NCBI GenBank assembly: GCA_051453625.1
Contig: JBOZIK010000001.1
Coordinates: 233,512,671-233,576,670, forward strand
Direction: 5' to 3'
DNA: 64,000 nucleotides
Source: Welwitschia mirabilis
Lineage: Eukaryota; Gnetophyta; Gnetopsida; Welwitschiales
Shown in pieces: positions 1 to 11,317 of the stretch. The notes beneath the pieces are model-generated. The model saw nothing but the letters and a program-made list of their open reading frames with translations. It was not told the DNA's origin and ran no database searches. Position numbers and translations under genes: made by a program. Each line of letters starts with the position of its first letter. Position 1 is the first letter of the stretch.

Positions 1-1439
1 TAATAGGGCTATGTACTACTTATGTTACATAAACTACTAAGGTAAAAACGCTTACATGCATGCACATTCAAAGTAAGCTAAATAAAAAGGGTAAAATAGG
101 TATTTCTATAAATAAATATCACTTATAGTTAATTTAAAATACATTTAACATATTTTTTATACTTAATTTCCCTATAAAATTTTGTGTAATAATTTTTTTA
201 TAATTTAAATCATTAATTATAAAATTTTTAGGCCCTAAGAAGTCATCATAGTTAAAAATTAATAATTAATTAATTATGAAACAAACATAAATTATAATAA
301 TTTTTAAAAAACTAGATACATAACACGATTTCAAAAAATTAACTTAAATTATTTGTAATTCTAAAAATATTATTTTTAAGGTTATCATTTAAGGTTAAAA
401 GCTATTAAATTTTCTAAACTTACAGTCTTACTACACTTTACTAAAATAATTATAACTTTTAAAATACTTTGAGTTTTTAAATGATTCAAGATGTTTTAGA
501 AATATTTAATTTTCTATAACTTAGGATGCTCAAGTTTGTAGATATTTTAATAGATAGCTATAGAAATGTAAATTACTTACTTACTATTTTCTACATTTAG
601 TTTTTAATGTATTTTAAAAAATAAATTTTTTAAAAACTAATTACTTATTAAAAAATTACTATTTTTACATTTTTACATTCATAACAAAATCCTAGACTTA
701 CCAAAACAAATTTCACTAATTTATACTTACTAATTAGTAATATATGGGGTTTTTATCCTATGCCTTTATTCTGGAAATTTAATTCTTGCCATAACAAAAA
801 TATGATAAAGTTTCTACAACTACTTAAGTAATAACTTGGATTAGTAAAATAATGAATATACTAATCAATTACTTATAGAATATTTTAACTAAGTTACTAA
901 TTCAAATTATTGTAGAAATAAGAATCAAATCAATTTAAAAAGAATTGTTACTATGAGCCTTGGGATTTCCATGTAAGAGTACTAGCCTAAAGAGATTTTC
1001 AAGGATCTAACTTTGGCCCTAATAAGATGGTCCTAGTGCATAATGGATTAAAAAAATAATATTAAAATAAACATGGGTATCCAATATTATTTTTTATTTT
1101 TTCCTTTTTATAGTAAACCCCCAGTCACTTGGCCATAATCATCCATTAGTAATCCTCCATCACCAAGCACAAGAAACCCCTCATATCTCACTATAACATC
1201 TTCATGAGAGTCAATGAGAGGGAATAATATTCTATAACATAATTACATAAAAGCCATAAATAATTATCTAATGTGATATCACATCATTCCAATAGAATAA
1301 AGAGATCATATGAATAATAAGAGTAAAGAGCTTACTTGAGAGGATTAGTAAGACCTTAATAGTTGAAGATTGATGAAGATCCAACCTCAAGGGTTCCTTA
1401 GCTCTAAGCTTCTAAGATTCAAGCTCCACCGGTAAGAAA
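1..1439. repeat. Copy 1 of a ~1.8-kb diverged tandem duplication
   Basis: This stretch aligns along most of its length with 1830-3213. Shared landmarks are 'aaactactaagg' at 31 and 1857, 'actatgagcctt' near 951 and 2767, the 'ccataatcatccattagtaatcctc' region near 1133 and 2949, and the end 'ccttaatagtt' near 1353 and 3127. The offset falls from about 1826 to 1774, so there are indels. It holds no reading frame of note and no recognised domain. The left edge may lie outside the window. It could be part of an unrecognised non-coding transposon or a duplicated intergenic block. Confidence 0.8.
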
Positions 1440-1457
1440 ATGTGTGTGTGTGTGTGG

Positions 1458-1512
<55 letters not shown>
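1440..1512. repeat. (TG)n microsatellite running into a gap
   Basis: An almost perfect TG dinucleotide run starts at the end of repeat copy 1 and runs directly into an N run at 1513-1612. Copy 2 lacks it at the same place (near 3213), so it expanded after the duplication. Its true length is hidden by the gap. Confidence 0.95.
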
Positions 1513-1612
1513 NNNNNNNNNNNNNNNNNNNNNNNNNNNNNNNNNNNNNNNNNNNNNNNNNNNNNNNNNNNNNNNNNNNNNNNNNNNNNNNNNNNNNNNN
1601 NNNNNNNNNNNN
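1513..1612. other. Assembly gap (100 N)
   Basis: A run of exactly 100 N next to a microsatellite, the usual placeholder for a gap of unknown size. The following 1613-1829 is AT-rich spacer in which I see no gene. Confidence 0.95.
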
Positions 1613-1829
1613 ATTATATTAGATAACATCTTAATAATGTACTTAAAAAAATTAAAACATACCTGGAGCTATGCCAATCCTAGAAACATTCTTCCATGCT
1701 CATATGATAATTTCCATGAATTAGTGCAAAGAAGGTAAATGAAAGAAAGTATAGCTTAATCATAATTATTAAGAAATAAATATTTATCCAATATTTATAT
1801 GACTATATTATAAGTCAAATAAGAAAATG

Positions 1830-3213
1830 ATAAGCTAAATACTATTTATATTACTTAAACTACTAAGGTTAAAAAACTCTTAAAAGTATATACATTTAAA
1901 GTAAGATAAAGAGAAAGGGGTAAAAGAGGTATTTTCACAAATAAATACCATTTATAGGTGATTTAACTTAAATGTATTAATAGAAATATATTTTATATAC
2001 TTAATTTCCTAAAAAAATTTGTGTAATAATTTTTCTATAATTTTAAAGATTAATTATAACATTTTTTGGGCTTTAAGGAGACATCATAGTTAAAAATTTA
2101 TAATTAATTAATTATAAAGCAAAAATAACGTTTCATAGTTTTTTAGAAACTATAACGATAGTAGGATTCTCAGAATCTAACTTAAACTATATTATAATTC
2201 TAAAAATATTAATTTTAAGGCTATTATTTAATGTTAAGAAACTATCAAATTTTCCAAAATTAGAATTCTATTGTACTATAGTAAAATAACTATACATTTC
2301 AAAATACTTTGAGTTTTTAAATAATTCCAGATGTTTTGGAATTCTTATTCAATTTCCTACAACTTAAAATAATCAAGGTTGTAGTTATTTTAACATATAG
2401 GTACAAAATTTAAATTACTTGCTTACTATTTTCTGTATTTATTTTCTAATGTATTTTAACAAATAAATTTTTAAGAAATAATTGTCCATCAGAAAAATTA
2501 CTATTTCTAAATTTTTAGATTTATAAAAAATCATAAACTTACATAAAATTTTTTAGTTATTTATAATATGTTATTTTTATCCTATGACTTTATTTTGAAA
2601 ATTTAATTTTTATCATAACAGAAATATGATGAAGTTTCTACAACTTCTTAAGTAATAACCTAGATCATTAAAATAATAGATATACTAACTAATTACTTGT
2701 AAAATATCTTAACTAAGTTATTAATTCAAATCATTTTCAAAATAAAATTAAATCAATAAAAAAAATTACTATGAGCCTTAGGATATCCATGAAAGAGTAC
2801 TAGCTTAAAGAGATTTTTGAGGATAAGACTTCACCCCTAAAAAGATAGACATAATGCGTAATAGATTAAAAAAAATATAATATTAAAATAAACATGGTAT
2901 CCAAAATTTTTTCCCCATTTTTTAATGGTTAACCCCTTGGTCACATGGCCATAATCATCCATTAGTAATCCTCTATCACCAAGCATAAGAAAACCCCTTG
3001 TATCTCAATATAATGTTTTGATGAGAGCTAATGAAAGGGAATAATATTTTGTAACATAATTACATAAAAGTAACAAATAATTTTCTATAATAAGAGTGAA
3101 GAGCTTACTTGGAAAAATTAGTAAGACCTTAATAGTTAAAGATTAATGAATATCAAGCTCAAGAGTTCCTTAGCTTCAAGCTTCCAAGATCTAAGCTTCA
3201 CAAGTAAGAGAAT
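1830..3213. repeat. Copy 2 of the ~1.8-kb tandem duplication
   Basis: This is the second, head-to-tail copy of the block at 1-1439. Similarity is visible in every few lines but is broken by many substitutions and small indels, so the duplication is old. A small minus-strand frame over its end (3136-3348) resembles nothing I know and is probably chance. Confidence 0.8.
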
Positions 3214-3862
3214 GAAAGAGAAAGATAAGTCTAATTTAGCTAAGACATGAATCAAAAGAATAAATGAACAAATTATAAAATTGTCATGTGGCATAATAGA
3301 CAAACTCTTCAATTCCAATGCATAAAGCAATGGACATGCTATAAACAAAATGCTCTTATAAGGCTCAAGAAAATAAAAGTCATGGTAGAGTAAATCTGCT
3401 CATTTATCATTCTTGGTTCTAAGTAAGAGTGCATGTACTTATTCAAATGCTTATTTAATTCAAAATGCATAAAATATATCAATCACATAACATAAGAAAG
3501 AAAATATTTATTTATAATATAGTACACCTATCATATTTACAAAGAATATAAATGACTAAAAAGATGCAAAATATATTATTATGTCCTTTTGAAATTTTTA
3601 ATTTATTAGTTTTGCCATGTGATTTTAATTCCTCACATTGTGGGATTATCTAATTTTAAATGTTTGGATAGATTTTCTCATAAAAACCATTTAACATAAT
3701 TTTTATCATTTTCATGGTAAATTATAAGGATTACAAACTAAGGTTAATTTAAAATGACATCTTATTTTGATAAGGAATTTAAATAAGAATAATTAATCAT
3801 TTGATTGAAATCTTAATATATTTAATGTTCAAGTAAATAAGGTTTACAACATATGGGATATG
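3214..3862. other. AT-rich spacer, no gene seen
   Basis: I read both strands and found no domain, LTR edge or tandem repeat. It separates the duplicated block from the minisatellite. Confidence 0.6.
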
Positions 3863-4260
3863 ACACTATAAAACTTGATATTACATTTGCTCTGACATCA
3901 TATTCTAAATCCCAATATCACACTGTGATATCTTGACATTGCACTATAGGCCTTCATATTGCATTATGAAGCCCAACATCACACTTATACTGATGTTACA
4001 TTATAATACCATGATGTTACACTATGAACCTTGATATCACATTATGAATCCCAACATAGCACTGCGAAGCCCATGATTGCACTTGCCTTAACACACACTA
4101 TGACATCTTGATATTGCATTGTAAGCCTTGATGTTGCATTTTAAATCCTAATATCACATTTGTCCTAATGTTTCATTATGACATCCTGACTTTGCACTAC
4201 AAGCCATGATGTTAAATTATGAATACTAACATTGCATAATGAAGTTTGATGTCACACTTA
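3863..4260. repeat. ~20-bp minisatellite with higher-order order
   Basis: About 20 consecutive units of 17-21 bp, most starting (G/A)CA(T/C)T and ending in a GAT(A/G)TT- or CAACATC-like tail, for example GCATTATGAAGCCCAACATC. The units are not random variants. A short 17-bp type, then a 21-bp type, then three 20-bp types (with AAGCCTTGATGTT, AATCCCAACATC and AAGCCCAACATC endings) recur in that order. This gives a higher-order period of about 98 bp, with single units missing in some rounds. There are no constant repeats with unique spacers, so it is not a CRISPR array. Confidence 0.85.
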
Positions 4261-4777
4261 AATCCTAGAGCTAATTAGCTTCACTACTAGAAATTGAGTT
4301 ATTTACTTACAATAGTTATAGTGATTAGGATAGTTATATATAATTATCACGTTGGTGGTCCAACCACCTTAAATGGAAAACTATATAAATGACCCCAGGA
4401 TGTTCGATTTATGGCATCATAAAGAAGTCAAATTCATTATTGAGTTATGAAGGAGAGAGTGAATGATTGCAATAATAAAATTAAGTCTTAGAAAACTGAA
4501 ATCTACTTTTAAAACAAGTATTACTAATAAATAGATAAAAATAATTTATAGATTACCAGTGAAAATTATAATCTCCTAAGTAATTTAGAAGATAAATCAT
4601 AGGATTTAGTTGTTCAAAATATTTAACAAACATACGAAGATTATAAAAATCATATCTTTAACCCTCATTCGACATCAAGATAGAACTCTCTAATAACACA
4701 GCTCAATCTATAAAATCTATAGTTGATAATTAATAATGTTAAGATTAATCTTTAGATCTTCTTATATAGTGAGTTGT
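4261..4777 (+). other. Possible leader/LTR remnant of the old chromovirus
   Basis: A TATA-like CTATATAAAT stands at 4381-4390, about 400 bases before the first gag-like ATG. This is where a 5' LTR and leader of the downstream element would lie. I could not align it with the 3' LTR start at 20797, so the LTR assignment is unproven. No gene is seen. Confidence 0.3.
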
Positions 4778-5480
4778 ATGACTTCACCTAGGAGGAAATA
4801 GAGAGTAATGAAATAACCAAGATGATTCAATTATAAGTTTATTAAGGGTGAACCAATACCAATGAGGAGGCCATGTCATAAATGTAACAAATAGAAAACT
4901 ATTTTTTCATAAAGGCTATACCTACTAATGGAAGATGTGTTTATGTTATCACTTTCTTATAGATAATGCATAAGAATAGTAGTTATGATATCAATATAAG
5001 TATAAAAATCTTGTCACTTAGAACAAATTCATCAATAAGTTCAAAAAGATGTTTATTCCTAATGATCTTTATTAAATATTAAATGATTGAGTTCTAGTGT
5101 GTATATTGGAAAGTATTCAGTAGATAATCATTGGTTTGAATTTCAACATCTCCTAAAATATGACAAGAACAACTTTGAAAAGAAGTTGATGGACAATTTC
5201 TTTAAGATATTCCCACCCACAATAAGGAGCACCTTGTGCATAATGAAGATCTAATCAATAGAAGAAACATATAGAAATACCAAGAATTACCTTAGAGCTC
5301 AAGAGAAATATGGTTTAAATCCTCATATTCATAACAACTAAATCTATTTTTACTAAGGACAATTGTGAGCAAAGATAGCTTGGGAATTAATTGTGTCATC
5401 TGCTATAAATGTAAATGGTGAGATACATAGCATAGAAATTCCTATATAAAACTCAATCATAGGAACCTCTATAAAGAAAC
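4778..5480 (+). pseudogene. Decayed gag of the old chromovirus
   Basis: Gag would form the capsid/nucleocapsid particle that packages element RNA. The ATG at 4778 begins M-T-S-P-R-R, like the basic proline-arginine start of many plant chromovirus gags. At 5401-5412 the codons read C-Y-K-C, followed by a W, a stop, D-T, another stop, an H and R-N-S. This is a CCHC zinc knuckle whose last Cys is replaced by Ser and which is broken by two stops. Between these points the frame is interrupted many times and I cannot trace the capsid domain with confidence. Confidence 0.5.
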
Positions 5481-5545
5481 AAACCTCAAAGACAATATTT
5501 ATTGAAACTGATTAAAAAATAGATGTATGTTATTTTTCATCAGGT

Positions 5546-5740
5546 TTGGTTATAAATCAACTTTCTGTGATACAATTACAAGGTTATATTTCAAAATTTC
5601 ATGTAGTTTTCTTAATAGGTAGTGAATGTTTAAATAATTTCATCTCTTCTATTTTATTTTATGAATTGAAAGTTAAACACTTAAAGGAAGCAAGATCCAC
5701 TATAAGAATAACAAGAGGAAATGCTATTTATATAAGATAA
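5546..5740 (+). pseudogene. Retropepsin-like protease fragment, active site lost
   Basis: A 64-residue open frame lies between the zinc knuckle and RT, where the aspartic protease of Ty3/gypsy elements sits. Residues 20-35 (V-V-F-L-I-G-S-E-C-L-N-N-F-I-S-S) have the shape of the plant gypsy protease active-site strand, but the catalytic Asp is Gly (residue 25) and the following Gly is Glu (residue 27). The downstream flap and second half are not readable. The protein would be inactive; the frame is open only over this stretch. Confidence 0.6.
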
Positions 5741-6060
5741 GATAGAAACACTTTAACATTTACATTTAGTAATATAGAATTTAGGGATTATGATGACATC
5801 TCAAGAATGACTTTCTTCATTTACCATAATATTCAAATAAAGTTTTGGTAAAGGGTATTAGTGGTTCAAACTTCACTTGAAGAAAAAATTATTAAGAAAA
5901 ATGTAAAAAGTAAGAAGATCCTATTGATGAATCATAACTATATTAGAAAAGACATTAGTAGACAATAAGCATTCCTGATCCTAGTAAAGTCCTCTAGTAA
6001 TGAATCACTAGTTGCACTTCTTAAAGAGTTTAAAGAATTTAATGGGGTATTTGAAAAGAA

Positions 6061-6978
6061 ATTTTAAGCATCCCATTAATTTAATTTTAGAAGCTCAACT
6101 TGTGGCAAGAGATTTATGTAGATTTTCAGTGGTAAAACTTAAAGAATTAAGGTTATAACTATAATAATTAAGGCATGAAGGAAAAATCAGGTCCAGTGTT
6201 TTCCCATGGGGTGCTTGATTCTTGTCTATAAAGAATGATACTTTAAGGCTGTGTATTGACTATAGGTAATGAAATAGGGTGATAATGAAGAATAATCTAA
6301 AAAGGATTGATTACTTATTAGATCAATTGAAAAGAACAAAATTCTTTCCCAAAATAAACCTAAAGTTAGGATATAACTAGATTAGAATCAAAGAGGAGGA
6401 TATCTATGAGAGAAAATTTAGAACTCGACATGTTCACTATGCATTTATGGTGATGTCCTTTTACTTAACAAATGCACCTGCAAGCTTTATAAGTTTCATG
6501 AATGATATTTTTTTAAATAGAATTTCTAGATAAATATTTATGTACTCCAAAGAAAAATAATATCATGTAATCCAATTAAAAAGAGCCTTATAGTTGTTAA
6601 AAGAAGATCGACTTAAGTCCAAGTTAAGTAAATGTAAGTTCTTCAAAGAATCTATGGGTTGGGATACATAGTCTCTAAGAAAAAACTTTTCACATATCCT
6701 AGAAAGATAAAAGTAATAAAATAGTCTATACCTAAGAAAATTATAGATATTAAGAGTAATCTTGATTCTATAGGATTCTAGATAAGATTCATACTAGAAG
6801 TCTTTCCACTCACTGCACCCCTAGTAGACCTTACTAAATCCACATCTATTTTTATTTTGATAGCTAATGCAAGGAGGTATAATTAAGAATAAACTTATTA
6901 CTTATGTCAACGCCCCTCTTGAAAATTACAAAATTAAAAAAATTTACAATAACCATAAACACTTAAGACCAAGAAGTA
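6061..6978 (+). pseudogene. Decayed reverse transcriptase and start of RNase H (chromovirus)
   Basis: Translating across stops shows the standard RT blocks in order. A P-W-G-x-L block near 6207-6230 is followed by a region ending L-C-I-D-Y near 6245-6265. A D-L-L-D-Q-L-like stretch follows near 6310, then the 'I-K-E-E-D' block near 6390, the 'F-x-T-R' and 'M-S-F-x-L-T-N-A-P' block near 6420-6480, and the connection region 'L-S-K-C-K-F-F' near 6627-6650. The segment that should hold the Y-x-D-D catalytic box (about 6520-6560) is shortened and I cannot find the aspartates. RNase H begins near 6860 and is cut at 6978 by the nested element. At least a dozen stops are present. Confidence 0.75.
6974..6978. 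repeat. Target site duplication AAGTA (left)
   Basis: The five bases before the 5' LTR are AAGTA. The same five bases follow the 3' LTR at 18822-18826. Ty3/gypsy integrases usually make 5-bp duplications. The host RNase H reading resumes directly after the right copy. Confidence 0.85.
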
Positions 6979-8222
6979 TAATGCACCACCAAATTTTATG
7001 TATTTAAGGGATGTTATAAGCTATTTTTCAAGACATTTATATAGGTTTAGATGCAATTCTAAGAATTATGAAGAGTTGATGGATGATCACATAAAAAATA
7101 ATTCTTGACATGTTTAGAGGTATTTCAGACATATTCTAATACTCAATGATTTAGAGAAAGGTTAATAATGCAAAAGGTAGACTTCTCTTAAGCTGGAAAG
7201 ATAAGGAAGATTGTCGTCCCCACTGTTGTCCCCATGATAAGCAAGATGACAACACTATACAAGCTATATGGAGATGTTGATGTGGACTAGAGCTAGAACT
7301 AGTGAAGTCCTCTTTGCTAAAGAAGTTTCATCTCCATGGTAATTCCCCCAACAAGCAGAATGAGAATTGACAACTCATATATCATTATGCCCAGTGTTGT
7401 TTCCATGACAGTCAAGATGATAACTAAAACAGATGGTCAACTTTCATCTGTTTCATCCATTTCTTTCTCTAATTTAAGTGCATTTTTTAGTGCATTTTGA
7501 GTGACAGTCATGCTTTCTTTACTGTATAAATAAATCCCTCCTTTGATCCTCCTATCATCTTTAATGCATTGAAAATTCTTGTGATAGGAGATCGAAGGCA
7601 AATAGATCCATCTTGAGTAGTTGCAGAAAGACATTTTCTTGGAGAAGTCCTTAGCATCCTTCATTGAGATGCGATTATTTTGTAATCTAGATGTTGGTTT
7701 GATTTATAATATAAAATCTATTTCTTTTATTTTTTAACACTCTTTGATACTCCTTATGATTTATGTTATTCTTGATTTGGTGAAAGTCTCATTAATGATA
7801 TAGGTCTTTAGGGTAATATTTATTAACATTGATGATATTAGCTCAGGAGCATTCTGTATTACACTTTATTTGACTTACTTGATAGCTTAAGTCCAGTCTT
7901 GATTAGTAATAGTTTCTTTGACTGATTTAGGTTATATAGGGTCAATCTTTTTAATAAGTTAATCTAGAAATCAGATAGGTGTTCATCTACATTAAGTTGT
8001 ATTTTCATTACATTACAGCTTTATTTTCTTGCATTGTTATTCAGTTTTAAATATAATATTTTCTTACAAATTAATTTTCCTTCTTCTCTCACATGCCTTC
8101 AATGGGTTTATGACATTTGGGCCACTCCCGTTTATACTAGTATGTTGTATTTGCAACATATATATTTGGGATTAATAGGATTTGATAAAGGAAAAAAAGA
8201 TACAAAATTACACATTTTAATG
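6979..8222 (+). repeat. 5' LTR of the Athila/Tat-like element
   Basis: Aligns with 16644-18821. The 3' LTR begins TGATGTGTCACAAAATTATA and ends TTTAACA, giving TG...CA ends. Here the ends have drifted to TA (6979) and TG (8221-8222). U3 carries repeated GTCATCCCCA/GATGAC modules near 7212-7255, 7328-7375 and 7390-7425. A TATA-like box is at 7525-7534. Length 1244 bp. Confidence 0.85.
7525..7534 (+). promoter_or_regulatory. TATA-like box in the 5' LTR
   Basis: TATAAATAAA lies mid-LTR just after the U3 repeat modules. The 3' LTR has the same box at 18124-18134. This is where the element's RNA start would be expected about 30 bases downstream. Inference from position and sequence only. Confidence 0.6.
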
Positions 8223-8225
8223 TCT

Positions 8226-8243
8226 TCATGCCATTGCTAGGAA
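8226..8243 (+). other. Primer binding site, tRNA-Asp-like
   Basis: TCATGCCATTGCTAGGAA begins three bases after the LTR end. It resembles the tRNA-Asp-type primer site (TGGCGCCxTTGCCGGGGA) common in Athila/Tat elements, with several transitions. The spacing and position support the call despite the mismatches. Confidence 0.7.
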
Positions 8244-8590
8244 AGGTTGTTAAGAAGTGTGAGGATTGTCATCACTCAAGTGAGTAAATCAAAGTTTAGT
8301 TCGAATATTTATCTATAGTGATATTATATTCCTATTTAAGAATTATAGGTTTTTTATTCATAGTTTTTGGTTTTCATTTTTTCAGTACTGTAGTAATAGT
8401 TTATCATACCCTCTATCATTCCCATGATAAGGTGGATGATAGCCTAATTTCTGATTATGGATTTTTGATTATGGTAATTTTCTTTGAGTTTAGCAATAAT
8501 CTATTTTTATCATTTTCTAAGTCATCCCCATGATCAGGAGAATGACTATTAGTTGTTTTTGATTTCATTTTTCATTATTTTTTATAAAAT
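8244..8590 (+). other. Leader of the Athila/Tat-like element
   Basis: Non-coding leader between primer site and gag. It contains two more copies of the U3 module: 'tatcattcccatgataagg' with 'ggatgatag' near 8412-8442, and 'gtcatccccatgatcagg' with 'gaatgac' near 8521-8547. The 71-residue frame at 8318-8533 runs through these repeats and is hydrophobic by composition; I do not regard it as a gene. Confidence 0.55.
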
Positions 8591-8599
8591 ATGCTGTGG

Positions 8600-10190
8600 T
8601 ATGATCAATTTGGGAAAGAAATATCAGATAAAAAGGATATTGATAAAAGAAAATATTAGAGAAGAATTGGTCAACTATGAATTAGAGTTTGGTACACAAT
8701 CCCCATGTGTGTATAATATCCCTTTTGAGTTCATCTTTACAGAATCTAATTTCACGAAAGAATTTTTTTTTTAGAAAGTACTTTAGAAGAAGATAGTTTT
8801 AAAATGTCGAATGTTATTCAAAAACAAAAATAAATAATAAGGTCTTCAACACCTTTCCCTAATGCAAATCTTACCCTTAAGGAAGTAATAGCTCATAGAA
8901 AATGGGTAATACAAACTCTCTCTAATTTACCCCTAGGAGATGATTCCCATCTTTGGTGGCAAAAATGACGAGGATCCCCTCCAACACATTATAGACATTG
9001 AACAATTAGTTCTTACCTCCAGAAATGAAAAGAAAAGAATTAGTGATCATACATATATAGTTATTTTTCCAATTACATTAAAAGAAAAGGTAAAACTTTG
9101 GTTAGGAGCTATATCACACAAGAGTCTAAAAGCTTGANNNNNNNNNNNNNNNNNNNNNNNNNNNNNNNNNNNNNNNNNNNNNNNNNNNNNNNNNNNNNNN
9201 NNNNNNNNNNNNNNNNNNNNNNNNNNNNNNNNNNNNNTTAGTGGCAAAAATGACGAGGATCCCCTCCAACACATTACAGACATTGAACAATTAGTTCTTA
9301 CCTCCAGAAATGAAAAGAAAAGAATTAGTAATCATACATATATAGTTATTTTTCCAATTACATTAAAAGGAAAGGTAAAACTTTGGTTAGAAGCTATATC
9401 ACACAAGAGTCTAAAAGCTTGAAATCAAATTCAGGAAGTTTTTATTAAGAGATTTATGAGTGAAGCCACCATTAGGAAGAGNNNNNNNNNNNNNNNNNNN
9501 NNNNNNNNNNNNNNNNNNNNNNNNNNNNNNNNNNNNNNNNNNNNNNNNNNNNNNNNNNNNNNNNNNNNNNNNNNNNNNNNNTCAGGAAGTTTTTATTAAG
9601 AGATTTATGAGTGAAGCCACCATTAGGAAGAGAAAAAAGGAGGTAACTAATTTCCAATAACAACCAAATAAGGATTATGCTTCCACATACAAATGCTTCT
9701 TTATCATAATTCATTCTAATCCTATAGATGCTTTCACATTAGAGGAGCTAATATATTACTTTTATAATGGACTAAATAGCCAAATAAAACAACTTATAGA
9801 TTTCTCTTATGGTAGAAACCTAATGAACCTTACATTAGAAAATGTTTGAAAAACATTAGAAGAACTTATTGAGGTTAANNNNNNNNNNTAACTAAACTTG
9901 GCCAAAACCAACATTGAGAGATAACTACATTGTAGGATAAATCATCAAATATTTAAAAGAAGTAAAATAAGAAAAGAAGTAGATAAAACAGAATACAATC
10001 CTGCAAATTTGATTAAAGACTTCAGAACAACTTTGGAGAAATATACTAAGATAATTCTAGATGTAAAATCAGCAGTTCAAAAGAGTGTTATGCCAACATG
10101 TGACTTATGTAAAGAAAACTATTACATAATGAAGGATTGTCCACTATTGCCAACCTACAAGGAGAAAATATATAAATAAGTTTGTGCTTT
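8600..10190 (+). pseudogene. Decayed gag of the Athila/Tat-like element
   Basis: A frame from about 8598 reads M-I-N-L-G-K-K, and the capsid-like part follows. From 8940 to 9137 an open stretch includes F-G-G-K-N-D-E-D-P-L-Q-H and K-V-K-L-W-L. Later come W-N-Q-I-Q-E-V-F-I-K-R-F and a 'Y-Y-F-Y-N-G-L' block near 9750-9775, all typical of plant gypsy capsid (retrotrans-gag family). A zinc knuckle at 10099-10140 has Cys at positions 1, 4 and 14, but Tyr replaces the His at position 9. An Asn/Gln-rich tail follows. Two 100-N gaps (9138-9237, 9482-9581) are each flanked by near-identical copies of the same sequence, so the apparent gag length is inflated. Confidence 0.75.
9138..9237. other. Assembly gap (100 N) with duplicated flanks
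   Basis: About 180 bases before the gap (from 8955) recur right after it (from 9240) with few differences. A second 100-N gap at 9482-9581 shows the same pattern over about 50 bases (9431-9481 against 9582-9632). A 10-N gap is at 9879-9888. Confidence 0.9.
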
Positions 10191-10719
10191 CAATAAAAAA
10201 TTTTCAAACTTTCAAAATCAAAACCAAAATCAGAATCAAAACCGGTCACAACCTAGGATGCATACACAATCCAAATTTTTAAACCAATTTTCAATCTTTT
10301 AAAAATTTATTTAAAAATTCAAACTTCAACCAAGTTTATAAATCAAAATGATTCACTTAGAAATTCTATAGATGAACTTAGGAAATCATAAGAAAAGACA
10401 AACTCTAGCATTGAAAACTTAGTAAATGTCCTTCAACAAACCATATTAGCAAACCAAAGACTGCAAGGACTATTAGCAATACAACCTCTACTAAATCCTA
10501 ATAAAGTAAGAAAAGATTATAAGGCTGTAACACGAAGTAAACATAAAGAAAACCCTCCTCCTTATGAAGCATCAACCTTCCAAAACAACATTAAAGATAA
10601 TAAGGAATAAGAGAATATCAAAATACTAGAAATCATAACTTCCTTCTCATGACAAAAGTGAAAAAAAAAAATCTCAAGAAATAGGAAAAAAAACCAGCCA
10701 CCCCTTGGTTTGATAGGCT

Positions 10720-11317
10720 TAATACTAATTCAACTTTTGATGAGAATCTCAAAATATTAATGCAAAATGTAAGTATAAACTTATCATTTTGGAAACTTTT
10801 GCAAGAATACCCAAAATACTCTAAGTTGTGGAAAGATATACTAATAAGAAAACAAAAACAAATTATTCCTAACAAAGTCTTTGTAGCTTAATCTCTCATA
10901 AATTTAGTGTTACAAAAATCTCCAAAATTTAAGGATCTAGGGGTAGCAATGATTAGTATTACATTAGAGAGAAATAAAAGAATAAAAAAGGCTTTAATTG
11001 ACATTAGAGCAAGTGATAACATCATTCCATTAAACATTTATAAGAGACTCGATGTAGAAGGTAGAATAGAGACTACTCAGATTATCTTGGCATTAGTAGA
11101 AACATCGGTTAAAAAACCCTTAGGAGTTATAAAAGATTTAGTAATCCAAATTAAAGAGGCATTCTACCTGATAGATGTGATTGTAATAGAGGTCAAACAT
11201 AATGGAGGTTACCCATTGCTTCTAAGAAGAGCCTTCCATGCCAAAACCCATTACATAATCAATACAATAATTTGGGATGATGGGCTATTACCTAGGAAAC
11301 AAAAAGTTTTCAATTAG
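10720..11317 (+). pseudogene. Spacer and aspartic protease of the Athila/Tat-like element
   Basis: From about 10720 an alignable frame reads E-N-L-K-I-L-M and then Y-P-K-Y-S-K-L-W-K-D-I-L, the conserved block just before protease in Athila/Tat gag-pol. A clean 136-codon frame covers 10907-11317. It contains A-L-I-D-I-R-A-S-D-N-I-I-P-L at residues 28-41, the protease active-site strand, in which the Gly expected after Asp-Leu/Ile is Arg. It ends with the family's L-L-R-R-A-F-H-A and D-D-G-L-L-P stretch. Protease would cleave the gag-pol polyprotein. With the Gly changed and no linked RT frame, activity is unlikely. Confidence 0.75.

Noticed and set aside
3863-4260. Regular short repeats that could suggest a CRISPR array
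   Set aside because: The units are contiguous and all related; there are no unique spacers, and the context is plant retrotransposon DNA.
7437-7664. 75-codon minus-strand frame
   Set aside because: It lies within the 5' LTR across the TATA region and is broken in the 3' LTR; antisense chance frame.
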